Of a DNA stretch of 64,000 nt, positions 52,599 through 64,000 are shown in pieces. The stretch covers positions 158,312,406 to 158,376,405 of the forward strand of contig NC_039363.1 of NCBI RefSeq assembly GCF_003573695.1, in the 5' to 3' direction. Below the pieces are notes generated by a model, which was not told the origin of the DNA, made no database searches, and saw only the letters and a list, made by a program, of their open reading frames with translations. Position numbers and translations under genes: made by a program. Numbering within the stretch: the first letter of the stretch is position 1; the number at the start of each line of letters is the position of its first letter. The stretch is from Papaver somniferum (Eukaryota; Streptophyta; Magnoliopsida; Ranunculales; Papaveraceae).

Positions 52599-55267
52599 TT
52601 CTCCCCACCTTATACATTTTAATCCTCGAAAACCGAACCACCTTCTAGTCTTCAAAACTCCCCACCTTGAAGAAAAAACCTATCTCTTGTCTAAGCACAA
52701 AAAAACATGAAACAAATCACAAACCTATATAGCTTTCCACAACTAAGATTTAAAATTTGTAGCTCTAGGTTCAAAAGACTAGTTTTTATTTCAATAAGTC
52801 ACTGGTTCTAATTACGAGAGAAAATACTCTATAATAATGTCTCTAAGTAAAATTTGGGATCTATCAGTTCACTAGTAGAAGCAAGTCTCCCTTCTATGCC
52901 TGGTGATACAAGAATGCAATTGCCCTGTCTAGGTTCGCGACGTCTAACAATTCCTACCTACATAACAAGTATCACCTGAACACATCAGAATTGCCAACCT
53001 CACTATTCCCAGTGCTGGATTAATTAAGTGCAACTTATTACGATTTATTAAGTATTAGTTTATTAAGATCAATTTGTCTTTAACTTCTATCTTAACTGAT
53101 GTAAGTCTGATAAATTTACATCTTAAAATATATAAGCAGTTCACATCATTTTAAGCAATTTAGTTATCTGAATTATTTATTTTATTTTTATTTTTATTTA
53201 TCATTATTATTATCTATTTATTTTAATGAAATCGAATTTTAATTCCAAATGAAACTATATTATTATAACTAAATAGCTTTTAAATTCATGTACTATTTAA
53301 GAATAACTGAATGTTATAACTATTATCCAAATGTTACTATAGAAAATATTTTTTTTACATATTATTTTCAATGTATCAATTTGTATATTTCATTATGTGA
53401 CTTAATATAAATAAATAACCGCTAACAATTTTTCATAGTTGTTTGGTATTAATATTTTATTATTATTATTAACATATATTTCTTATTTCTTAGACTGATA
53501 AAAGTTAATAATCGTAATTAATCATAACGCCAAGTTTAATTTTATTATAAATACAGATTTAACTTGATCTAACTTTATTTCCTTAAATTTATATTATTGA
53601 TAAGTAAACCTTAAATTGTACTATTAATAAAATTACATTTTGCTATTAATATCCTATAATTATTATCCAAATGATATTTACAATAACTTTAAATTTTATA
53701 ATATTTAGTATTTTATAGTATTATTATTTGCTTATCTTATCAATAACTATTGTCTTAATTATATTATCATTTTCATTATTGTTTTATCAAATTTTCCCAA
53801 TTGATTACTAGCGTAACTAAAATATGGCCAGAATAAATATTTAATGATGATACTTAGTAAATTTGATTAATCCATAACCTTGTAAAACAATTTTACATTT
53901 ACGTAAGGATTTGATATAACATATTTATTATTCTTATTGAATCCATATTATATTTTGTTAAAATATTGGCGTTGGTAATTTAATATGATCTAAGTTTGAG
54001 TCTGCATAAAATTTTAATATGTCTTAATAGTCTTTAGATTTTGGTATTAGTAATAAGTATCTTATTAATAGACAAACTTTATTCTCCTTTAAGTCTAATT
54101 TTGTACTGAGCATTCAAGTGTTATAATATCACTTCATGTGTATGATTTAGTGATTTAGTGAATCATTTATTGGACTAAAGATAATATGTGTATAAGATCG
54201 TTAACATGTTAAGTCTTTATTTTATGCACTATATGACCTCACATTCTTAATCCTACCTAATAAGTCATATATTAACTATCTGGTTTAAACGAAAAACATA
54301 TATCCCTAATTTGTAATTAATTTAATTCGTTAATAAAAATTATTAATCATTATTAGATCTTTAATAACTATTTAATCATAAGTATTATTTCTATATCTTT
54401 AATGAAATTTTAGTTAAGCTAAGTTCAATATGATACTAAATGATATTTGGAGCAGATCATTGCTTTTATGAAGGATTATATCTTAATGAAGAAGGAGTTT
54501 ATAAATAGTTGAAGTCTAATGAGAAGACCATTGTTTGGATTACATCATTTATCTTTTTGATCAACTATTCTGTACAATTGTTGTATTTTATTATATTTTT
54601 TATTTTTTATGTTGTATCATTATGATGTACTTGAATTATCATGTTATCATGATTCCAATTGGTGGAACGGTGATCTCCACCACTGTGTATCCCTTCAAAC
54701 TTCAATTTTAATGAGGTAATTTAATAAATTATGGGTTTCAGGTTTGAAACACATCTTTCCTTCAAAAAAAATTATTAAAATTATTATTACTTTTATTATC
54801 ATCTACAATTATTATTATATTATAATATGTATTATTAATATTGATGGCCGAACTATTATTCTAACTACTCTCACAAATATTATTGAGTCACAAAAATATC
54901 ATTAACATTTATGTAATTATAAACTGTTGATTCTACATATGAGTCAAGGTACTCGGTAAGTTTCTATGTGACTTTCAATATTTATCAATAATACTAATCT
55001 CACTATTTTTAGTATTAAAATATTCACATTATTTTTGTAGACTAATCTCTAATCTTTATTAACTAAACTTATTGGTGTACCCTACAATTTTTACTTCATT
55101 ACATACACAAACAATCAATCAAATCTTTTAATTATTGATAGTTTTTAGTGATTAAGATATATCTCACAACCCATCCAAGTTCTAAACTAATCTATTTCAC
55201 TAATTGGAACTGGCTAATTCTATCTAATTCCCATGTAATATCTAATAGTGAGCTTTGATACCAACAT
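52599..55267 (-). other. Non-coding AT-rich interior of element G
   Basis: This 2669-bp stretch holds the purine tract (about 52599-52612 on the - strand) and the primer site at its far end. In between, TATTATTATT-type words dominate and no frame over 60 codons exists. Near 54650-54700 a GGTGGAACGGTGATCTCCAC palindrome-like word occurs. No gag or pol trace is recognisable. Confidence 0.8.
55252..55264 (-). other. Primer binding site of element G
   Basis: On the - strand TTGGTATCAAAGC follows the LTR end after ATG; it matches the initiator-Met site with one change (G to A). Confidence 0.85.
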
Positions 55268-58200
55268 TGTAGCTCCCCCTAAGCTAGCAGCTGACTAATC
55301 CAAGAGATTAATGAATAAAGAGGCACTAAGGATCTAAATCATTTACTAAAAACATTCAATTAAGAAATCTGCTACAAAACTTAACCCAAGAACTAGCCCC
55401 GCTCTGAAATATATATAAAAAAAAAACTCCTCTCAAATGATACTTATACAATAGTCATTTGGTTTACAAATAGAATATACAACATAATAAATATAGCAGA
55501 AGTTAACTAACTAACGAAATCAACCCTTGAACCTTTCGTTGCGCAACTCTGATCTGTCTCTGAAACTGAAAGTAGGAATAGGTGAGCACATCATCCCTAA
55601 AAGGGGTGCCCAGTAGGAATAACATTCAACTTTCAAGTAATCACTGGAATGATCTAGAAAACATTACATGTTTTGTTTCCTAAACAATAAAAAGGCAACC
55701 AATTCACAGATTTAAACAACCATGTATATGGAATTAACTCCTTCATAAAACAATGTATAATATTTGTGCTAACCACACTCATTAGGTAATATTGTGGTGT
55801 ATCGCCCTAGCCATTTTATATAAGCTGAAAGTAAGTAGATATAAAAGAAGGAGAAGTATCATATATACCACACATGGAAAATCTTATTTTCCAAGCATAC
55901 AAATGGAAATTTTTATTTCCCAAACAATTCATAGAGACAAACAAAGCATTACATCTCCTTTCCAAACCATGGAAAGATTAAAGGAATCAACAATACTTTC
56001 GGAATTTTAAACAAAACAATGCATGGAATACACAATCAGACAATGCATGAGTTTGTTAAACATAAACTCTTGTAAAAGAAAACAACAATAATCACAAAAG
56101 AGTTAAATATAAATTCCCACCTTTTTTGATGACAAGCCACGCCTACCTCGAGATACACAATCCACTGGTTCATCCTTTGAATCGATCGTTGTTAATAACG
56201 ACTAACTGTTAATCACACAAGAATTCTAAGAATCTAGCTAAAATGGCTCATCCAAGGCTCATAACATAATCTTATAAGTTCTATTTATAAGGTAGGTGAA
56301 CTATCTAATGGTTCTAAGCCCATTTACAGTTCTACACCTTTTATATCTATCTTCAGCATATCTAAAGCTTACTAGTTCAATTAGGTTGTAATTATAGTCC
56401 ATTGGCCAAGTCTTATGAGTATCTACAACTTTGTAAAAGAAACCAAAAGCTAAATCAGACCATAAAGGTCCAATACATTAAAATAGGAAAACTAAACTTA
56501 AGCCCAAATCCAGTAAACAAGCCCATTACGTAAGACCTGGTCCACTAGGGTCAACTAACGGTCGCTAACAATCAAAATGGTCAATTAACGGTCAACATCC
56601 AAGGTCCTATCAATAGTAAAAGTCTAATATGGTCAAACGAGTCAAGACTGGGTTAACTCAGTCACTAAGACTGATTCAGATGAGTCAGCTAGACTGACTG
56701 GGATGACTAAGGGTATGTAACAACTTCAGTTTCAGTTTCACTTCAACTTTAATTCATATAAACATTACAATATCACTTCATTTGTTTATAATTAAACTTC
56801 ATAATTCATAAACAAATACAAATCCAGCTTACCTTTAGGTAGCATAAGCAAGCATTCATAGATACCGCCATCAATCCATACAACTACATCTATGAACACA
56901 TCTCGAACCAACAAACCCTCAGCTTTCTTTCCCCTCATACACCACATTCCCAACCTAAATACAACAACAGCTTTACAACAAAATCACATCCATTGTACAT
57001 AATTTATCTTTAACACAAACAACTGTGCAACACTTCAACCATCTAACCTGAATTCAGCTTCATTCTCATATTAGTTTCTTCCTTGTCCAGCATACACTGC
57101 CTGCACCACCAGAAATCAATAATTCCACAATCACAATGCCACAATCCTCCTTGAAATTCATCTCAATACCAGCTCTTAAAGATTAATTCCTGTATCATCT
57201 CAACAACATCTCTATCAAGCTCAATAAACTGCAATCACTTATACAGACAACCACTTCTACTTCAGTTATGCAGTAACAACTCCAACATCTACCAATACAC
57301 ACAACACATATTCTTTAGCACTTCTCCCCTGCAATTCACATCACCAGAACATACATTTCCAGACCTCCACCATTAACCGATATCTCGCTAGCAAAACAAC
57401 AACAACATCATCCTTCGATTCAAATTCACATTCACCTAGATCACTCATCTAAACAACAACTCATACAAACTCATTTTGTTCCATACTCACCTTATATCTT
57501 AGCTTCATCAACAATCCCATTGCTATCAATACCATTTCTAACTACAACCACAGTTCCGTTGAGTATTCTTCTCACCATAGATTTCATTCACAGTCACATA
57601 AACTCTACAATCCACATAACTCAACTTCAAATGCTGAAATTAAACAATATAAGGACTTACCCAAAAATTAGTCTTATCTGAACTGTTGTTTTACCAACCA
57701 TAGCCGCTGTAACTCTAAATTGATCAACCACCACCGGACCTATCTCTTCTCCATCTATTTCATCTTAATCAAATTACTCTTCATTCTTAACCCTTACGCT
57801 TCATCCTTAAACCTTAAAGTAGCTTGGCTCAAGTAACTGAATCTTCAAATTAACGTCATAAACTTCTTCTTAACCTCATGTTCTTCAATACCTATCCATT
57901 AATTTCTTCTTAAACATCTCAAATAACAACTTCACTGAATTGCAGAAACCCTAATCCTCTTTTCTTTTTCTTCACAGAACCCTAACTTTCAATCTCAAGC
58001 AATCCTTCAACCTCAAACTCTAATTCAAGGAAAACCCATCTGTAATTCCATCTTATTCATTAATAATCGAACCTCTAAACAATCTTCTGAGAAACCTTAA
58101 CCCTTGATTCATCTTCATATCTACTTCATATCATCAAATTAACAATCACCTTTTCCTTCAACATATACTAGCAACTCATATCAAACATAAGATTACTTAA

Positions 58201-58784
58201 ATCCATATAATTACCCAAATCGGCTCAAGAACCCTAGTTCAGTTCATCTCTTCTTCATATCCACAACAACATCAATTTCTTTTCCTACAAAGCTTAATCA
58301 ATCCAAATCAGCACCACCACCATCTCTTATAAAACTCAAATCCTCTAAATTGAATTGATAGAAAGAAGAACGAAGAAAAGGAGAAACAGAGGAGAAGTAG
58401 AAGAGGAAAGAAGAAATAAGAAGATAGAAGAAGAATAAATTCTTCGATCGGGTTTTGGTGAAGATAAGGCAGACCAAAACTGCTAAAGGCACACGTCCAA
58501 ACGATAAGGGAAGCCAGGCGATTTAAAGCAAAATGACTAGTTTGTTCTTCATACGAAACTGATAATATGTTCTTCATCCGATATCCGATTGACACGTTCG
58601 AGTAGTCCATTCCGTAACTTTTCGAGATCTATCCAACTGTACTAGTTTCGAATCTAAATCGTTGTTACATTTATTCCTATTAAATAACGTTCGTGTTAAC
58701 CTAATCGAGTTATTAGCGGCTAAATCGTCTCTTGATCATCGCTAGACCAGTCAAATAACGTTGACGAGCTTGAGGGTGTTTACA
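55268..58784 (-). repeat. 5' LTR of element G
   Basis: It is 3517 bp and the sister of 49074-52598. As the upstream LTR on the - strand it would drive transcription. Frames at 55792-56010 and 58298-58610 are shadows of LTR sequence. Confidence 0.92.
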
Positions 58785-58789
58785 ATCTA

Positions 58790-60471
58790 GTTTCCCACCA
58801 ACGGTACTAATTGATCTTCTCAATCCTAAATAAGACTTTAAACTGAGTGGCCGTTAAGAGATTTCTCCTAATTAGGCTACTCTCCTCTCCGAATAGGCGG
58901 CTTCACCGGTAACAACACAACCGAGGAAGTTTGTTGTCATGAAGGATTAGTTTGCTAGAAATGCAAACTTAAAGTATTTATAGAAAAGGAAGTTTAGACA
59001 CCAAGGAATTTTCAAAACCGAAAATATTCTCAAGATATGCATTAAAGCCCATATTCGGTTCCATAATTCCTAAAAATGCTCTGTCCAAAATATTGACCGA
59101 AAATCTCTTTGGAAAATCTCTAACTAGTAAACGCACATTACTAATTCTCATTTTTCCTAAAATAAAATTAAAAACCTTAAATAAAAGATTCTTAACTTAT
59201 TTATGTTTCGATCCTGGGATTTTCTTCCTTTAGCTATTAAGGAATAACTTTGAACAATTAAAGATAAACATTTACTGCACGTGTTCAAAGTATGTCGACA
59301 TCCTTACTTTGTAAGTCCTTTTTCATACTTACAATCTTGAAACCGATTTGCCACACTTCTAAACAAGTTTAGAATTGTTTCATCTGACTTTCAAGAACTA
59401 TGTGATTGATCAAGAATACTCAATCACAAATCATGAGTTTAACAGTTCTACCAAAACAAGTTTTGGTTCTACCTCCATGTGAGTATTGTGCATAGTCACA
59501 CTAGCTTTCCAAAATTCGGTTAACTAGGTACTAGGATCGATTCCCCGCATATATATGGTATCTAACTTGTACGTGCTGCACATGTCCATAGGATCGGTTC
59601 CCCTTTGCCTAAAAACGTGTTGCACATGTCCATAGGATCGGTTCCCCTTTCTTCTATAAACTTTGTGCACCTCATACAAGGATCGATTCCCCTTTGTGAT
59701 GTGTTGCACCTATTGCTAGGATCGGTTCCCCTTTACCCAGAGTTGGTCTTACACAAATCACAAACTCGATCATACCATCTCAGTGATTACTTAAGATTCG
59801 TTTCACTAATAAAAGTTATACCAATACAAAAGTCAGGCCTCTGTGAATAGTTTTACCAAGAACACAAACAATTCATGAGCGGTTATAATAATCACACATA
59901 TTGGTTGTTCAAAAGATATGCAATGAATAACAATACCAATAATTTCTGGCGATTTCCTTTTCGATTCACAAAACAAGTTCATGAATTTACTTCCTTAAAA
60001 CACATGTAAAACATTGTTTCCTAGGATGAAATCTTCACCTTATACCCATACATAATCACAACAGCATTCAAATGATTATGTCGATGTCTTATCTACAAAG
60101 TTTAATGGTTAAGAAATAAACCTCGTATTGTATTCCTTAATACTATGTCTATCTAGAGATCAATATGCTTCGCAGTTTTGTGTTCAATATGCGCAACTTT
60201 AAAGATACGTCATGGAATGAAACAGTTCAAGTCAAATATCACTAACCTCAAGCGGAAGGATGATGTTGTCGTTGTATCTCCTTGTTTCTTCAATTCTTCA
60301 AGTCTTCGCACTTGTGATGTCTCATATCCTAATACTTTCAAGCTAACCTATACGAAGTTGACTCTAATACATAACCAAGCGACTCTTTAAATGAGTTTTG
60401 ATTCACTAAAATATGACAACCAAACTTGACATACCAACGCTTGGTGGGTTCAACCGAGCTATGCTCTAACA
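58790..60471 (-). repeat. Family-B 3' LTR, part right of element G
   Basis: It continues the LTR after target copy ATCTA and ends, read on the + strand, ACCGAGCTATGCTCTAACA. The TATA-like element, on the - strand TTCTATAAATACTTTAAG, is at about 58969-58986. The repeat block of GGATCGGTTCCCC-type units is at about 59520-59760. Confidence 0.9.
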
Positions 60472-62046
60472 ATCTCCCGATTTGTCAATTTTAGTGACAA
60501 AATTCTTACATCATATGGATAAACAAATTATAAGAATTCATTACACATACGCTTGATTTCCGAATTCAACAACACAATAACCTGTATACATTCAATAATT
60601 TAAATGTCGTTGTTGACATTATAATAACAAAGCTAATACTCCCCCTAAAGGTAAAATAGGTAGATTTTCATCCGCACGTCTTTGTTATTCACTTGGTAAT
60701 GATATGTTATTCCCCCTTAGTCTATGCTTTCACTCTTTCGTTAGATAAACGTTTAAGCACCAATGTCCTTTCCCTTAGTGATACCAATCAATATAAATCA
60801 ATGCCAGTATCACTTGTCTACTCTATATATTTCTCCTCCTTTTTGTCACAAAATGACAAAGAAACGAAAAAATAAAGGACAAACCAAAAGGATCTTACAA
60901 ATCTCATAAGACTTGCAACCTATAAAGTTAAGCACGAGGGTTCCACACACCATTTTTGATAACCAATATCAAAACCGAAACTACAAAGTAATTTTATTTT
61001 GATATGTTATCAAGGAAACAATTGTCCGAAAAAAATTCCAAATAGTTTGGCGAACCAGAAATCAACTAAGCACCTTAGTTCCTTTTCTAAACCGATTGTA
61101 CAAATACAATCGCTTTATTCGATAAGACCAAAATACAGATAACTCTATTTTTCTCATTAGGTTCTAATTATCCATATAACTTAGACCTTTAATTTTTAAA
61201 CAAGACAAGTAATAGGTTAGTTAACTAGCATTTCTTGTTAAGGAATTCGATTAAACTTGAATAACCGAAACCTCCACTTTGATAAGTTTAAGTAAGATTA
61301 GAATTAACTTAGTTTCTCTTGTCCGAAATTGAATTGGACTAAAAAATTCATCTCGTAAACCATTTTTCTTTCGTTAAGCCATAAAAAATTAATACAAACC
61401 AAATAAATCAATTTGCATAATTATTCACCTCAATCGGAAGCAATTGAAACAACATAGACATTAAAGCACCGCAATTGCACCGAAATTTTGTAAGCCTAAA
61501 TAATTAGTACCACACAATAAAACAAGATAACAATAATTATTGTTAACCGGAAGCAATTGATTCACACACACATCCATACACAAATAATGGAAACATCAAT
61601 TGTGTCGAAATTTTGTTAAGCAAAAGCAATAAATATATGAAATAAAATCAGGCTTTACGTAAACATGAAAACGATTGACTAACAAACTCGTTACCTCAAA
61701 TTTCACATCCTTTTCTCTAATATGTTTGTATCTTCTTCCAGAGAGAATTGATATCGAAATATCATTATGTTGTCATCCTTATGCAAAGCAAAAGAATAAC
61801 GACAACCAACCTTTACCAGAGAAAGGTTGAAAATCGGTTTTAAGAATTGCAAGCAAAAGTTAAAAACCGCCGAAACACATATGCTTTTATGCTAAACCAA
61901 AACCGATTCAATATATTGTGACTTTTTCACATATTGTTTCTATCAGAACCCCTCATGATCCTTTGATAAAGCCTACCAACATGGTTTAGAACTTAATCCT
62001 GCTAAATCAAAAAGTCACCCAAACCATAAGGGTTCACAACAAGGTA
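60472..62046 (-). other. 3' untranslated region of the antisense family-B Copia
   Basis: Beginning with the polypurine tract (- strand AAATCGGGAGAT), this 1.57-kb stretch aligns with 23223-24777 of the other family-B element. It contains two further purine tracts (CTAAGGGGGAATAACATATC, AGGAGGAGAAATATA on the - strand). It has no gene. Confidence 0.78.
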
Positions 62047-62529
62047 CTAATGTACCTTGACAATTCCTATGGATTTCCTTAGATTTTCGAAAGTTGCTAT
62101 ATCTAAGGGTTTAGTGAGAATATCAGCTAGCTGATGCTCGGATGGAACATACTCTAATTTTATAACACCATTCTCATATAACTCTCTAATAAAGTCATAT
62201 ATGATATCTATGTGTTTAGTACGAGAATGTTCAACTGGGTTTTCATTCAATCGAATAGCACTTGTGTTATCACACAGTATGCTCATAGTTGAAATATTTA
62301 TTCCATAGTCAATGAGCATTTTTTTCATACATAATAGTTGGGTACAACATGTACCATCAACAATATATTCTGCTTCACAGGTTTACAAGGACTGTGAATT
62401 CTGTTTCTTGCTATGCCAAGCTATAATATTTTGACCAACATAGAAGCAACCAACAGAGGTGCTTTTACGATCTTCTACACATCCTGCCCAATCAACATCT
62501 GAATAGGCAACAAGACTGTTGTTCGTATC
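62047..62529 (-). pseudogene. RNase H of the antisense family-B Copia
   Basis: [20 protein letters not shown] and [14 protein letters not shown] lead to a single TAA (about 62383). The same frame goes on from about 62380 with CEAEYIVDGTCCTQLL, then ILCDNTSAIRLNENPVEHSR, HIDIIYDFIRELYENG and EHQLADILTKPLD. The end at 62047 is the natural pol stop, followed by the 3' untranslated region. Confidence 0.9.
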
Positions 62530-63570
62530 CATGGAGTATGATAGACCATAATATACTATATCATTAACATATCTAATGATTCGTTTTACATCTTTGAGAT
62601 GTGATTCTCTAGGATCTGCTTGAAATATAGCACAACATCTCACACTAAAAGCAATGTCAGGTCTTGTTGCAGTTAGATATAGAAAGCTCCCTGTCATAGA
62701 TCTGTATAGTTTTTGATCTACTGATTTTTCACCTGGATTTGATTGAGGTTTTCCATTAGTTGGCATCGGAGTTGCCATAGGTGTTGCACCTTTTAGTTCA
62801 AATTTTTCTACCAGATTCCTTGCATATTTTTCTTGAGAAAGTAGAATACTGTCTTTTTGTTGTTGTATTTGCATCCCAAGAAAATATGATAATTCTCTAA
62901 CATTACTCATTTCAAATTCTCCACTCATAAGATTCAGGAATTCATCTGTTAGAGATTTTGAGTTGGATCCACAGATGATGTCATCTACATATATTTGCGC
63001 TACAAGAACATTTTTTCCACTCCATTTGGTGAAAAGTGTCTTATCAGCACCACCTCTAGAGAATCCTTTTTGAAGTAAGAAGGATGTCAGTTTATCATAC
63101 CAAGCTCTTGGATCTTGTTTTAGACCATACAAGGCCTTCTTAAGTTTAAAGACATAATCTGGGAATAACGTATCTTCAAATCCTTTAGATTGAGAAACAA
63201 ATACTTCTTCTTTTAAATCCCATTCAGAAATGCAGATTTAATATCCATTTGAAAGAGTTTTATCTTAAGATAACAAGCATAGGCAAGTAACAATCTTATT
63301 GATTCTAAGCGAGCAACATGAGCAAAAGTTTCATCAAAATCAATACCTTCAATTTGAGAATATCCTTGAGCAACAATCCTAGCTTTATTTCTGACAATCG
63401 TCCCAAATTCGTCTGATTTGTTCTTGTAGATCCACTTTGTCCAACGATTTTTACTCCTGGTGGCTTAGGAACAAGTTCCCACACTTCTTGTATTTTAAAC
63501 TGATTGAGTTCCTCGTTCATTGAGTTTACCCAAGAAGGTTCACTGAGTGCTTCCTCAACGTTTTTCGGCT
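62530..63570 (-). pseudogene. Reverse transcriptase of the antisense family-B Copia
   Basis: The RT N-terminal part lies at 63570-63440 (ALSEPSWVNSMNEELNQFK, VWELVPKP) and is then out of frame; YKNKSDEFGTIVRNKARIVA and GIDFDETFAHVARLESIRLL are readable in another frame at about 63430-63280. A stop follows KSAFLNGI near 63210. The frame 63132-62383 carries [19 protein letters not shown], the catalytic box [14 protein letters not shown] (about 62980-62991), [20 protein letters not shown] and [20 protein letters not shown]. Frameshifts and stops disable it. Confidence 0.9.
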
Positions 63571-64000
63571 CTATTGAAGAAAGAAAACATGAATAGTGAC
63601 AGAAATTCTGAATTTCTCTTCGATTCATAACTCTAGCGTTGGCATCTCCAATGATGTCTTCAGAAGAGTGTCTTTGATGTACCCATTTAACAGGTTTTTG
63701 GACAATATTTTCGGTATCATTGGGTTGTTCGACAATACTTTCATTATCGTCTTTATCATCCTGTCACTAATTAAAGGAACAACAGATGGTTCAACTTCAG
63801 TCTGTTTTTCCTTAATAATACTTTCAGATGGAGGAAGCTCTTCTGCAGTGTGATTGTCTTAGAAAAAATCGTTAATGTCATCAATAACCACATTAATTGA
63901 TTACATCATGACTTTGGTTCTGAGATTGTATACCCTGAAGGAACGACTGTCAGAAGCATAGCCAAGAAAAATTCCTTCATCACTTTTGGGATCAAATTTT
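63571..64000 (-). pseudogene. Integrase end and linker of the antisense family-B Copia
   Basis: At the window edge the - strand reads KFDPKSDEGIFLGYASDSRS and FRVYNLRTKVMM, the conserved C-terminal part of Copia integrase, then a stop. A polar linker to RT follows (ELPPSESIIKEKQTEVEPSV). The rest of integrase and gag lie right of the window. Confidence 0.82.

Larger units (their letters stand above)
49074..58784 (-). mobile_element. Element G: 3.5-kb LTRs with a non-coding interior
   Basis: The LTRs 49074-52598 (3525 bp) and 55268-58784 (3517 bp) differ by about 3.6 percent in a 415-base sample. Perfect target copies ATCTA lie at 49069-49073 and 58785-58789. On the - strand LTRs start TGTAAACACCC (TATAAAGACCC in the 3' copy) and end GGGGGAGCTACA. 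The primer site TTGGTATCAAAGC is at 55264-55252 and a purine tract AAGGTGGGGAGAA precedes the 3' LTR. The 2.7-kb interior has no ORF of note. It is a large retrotransposon derivative (LARD-like) that depends on another element. It sits in the LTR of the antisense family-B Copia. Confidence 0.92.
47941..64000 (-). mobile_element. Antisense family-B Copia (SIRE-like) with pol remains
   Basis: Its 3' LTR lies at 47941-60471 (split by element G; 2.8 kb without it), on the - strand starting TGTTAGAGCATAGCTCGG and ending GGTACCCTCGTATTTTCA. Then come the 3' untranslated region, RNase H, RT and the integrase end, continuing beyond the window. Several frameshifts and stops are present. The RT wording (EFEMS..REL.YFLG.QIQQ) and long LTRs suggest the SIRE/Maximus lineage. 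It entered the LINE at 47940. Confidence 0.88.

Noticed and set aside
53041..55200. AT-rich stretch as a matrix attachment region or origin
   Set aside because: Composition alone is not evidence; it is the interior of element G.
59524..59850. Frames with a repeated GSVPL/RGTDP pattern on both strands
   Set aside because: They are translations of the short LTR repeats, not genes.

Overview
This window reads as intergenic DNA from a large, repeat-rich flowering-plant genome, probably a dicot; the species cannot be named from the sequence. I found no complete ordinary host gene, tRNA, rRNA or CRISPR array. Nearly every base can be assigned to retrotransposons inserted into one another up to four levels deep. 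The evidence is paired LTRs, initiator-Met-type primer sites (TTGGTATCAGA forms), polypurine tracts, 5-bp target duplications, and gag, integrase, reverse transcriptase (RT) and RNase H motifs.

Layout. (1) 1-16278: a Ty3/Gypsy element of Tat/Ogre type without pol. It has LTRs, a broken gag, an antisense plant-mobile-domain (PMD) gene and 224-bp repeats in its 3' part. It is split at 7254-15413 by a deleted SIRE-like Copia element (Copia A). (2) 16279-40444: a SIRE-like Copia complex (family B) with three LTRs in a row. Its first LTR was hit by the Gypsy element. Its internal ORF is split by a solo LTR (16835-21651) that itself contains a small gag-only element (18879-20731). Its third segment is split by element D (27753-37403). 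(3) Element D has 0.37-kb LTRs and, instead of gag-pol, pieces of host genes: an alpha-xylosidase (GH31) segment fused in frame to a pyruvate kinase segment. D was later split by an antisense Ale/Retrofit-like Copia (30113-34970) and by a foldback element (35430-36230). (4) 40445-47940: remains of an L1-type LINE, interrupted by a short antisense Athila-like element (43255-47427). (5) 47941-64000: an antisense family-B Copia that still has integrase, RT and RNase H remains. Its 3' LTR is split by element G (49074-58784), which has 3.5-kb LTRs and a non-coding interior.

Order of events. The LINE is the oldest layer. Family-B elements and the Athila-like element entered it. The Tat element, the solo LTR, D and G entered family B. 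Copia A, the gag-only element, the Ale-like Copia and the foldback came last. Hand-counted LTR differences (24/424 for Tat, about 17/371 for D, 9/269 for the Ale-like element) agree with this order where it can be tested. No coding unit here is intact, so present activity is unlikely except by transcription from LTRs.

The most notable object is element D: a chimeric, gene-capturing LTR retrotransposon whose GH31-pyruvate kinase ORF was open until the Ale-like insertion. Next are the antisense PMD gene inside a gag-only Tat element, and family B, where a coiled-coil ORF takes the place of pol.
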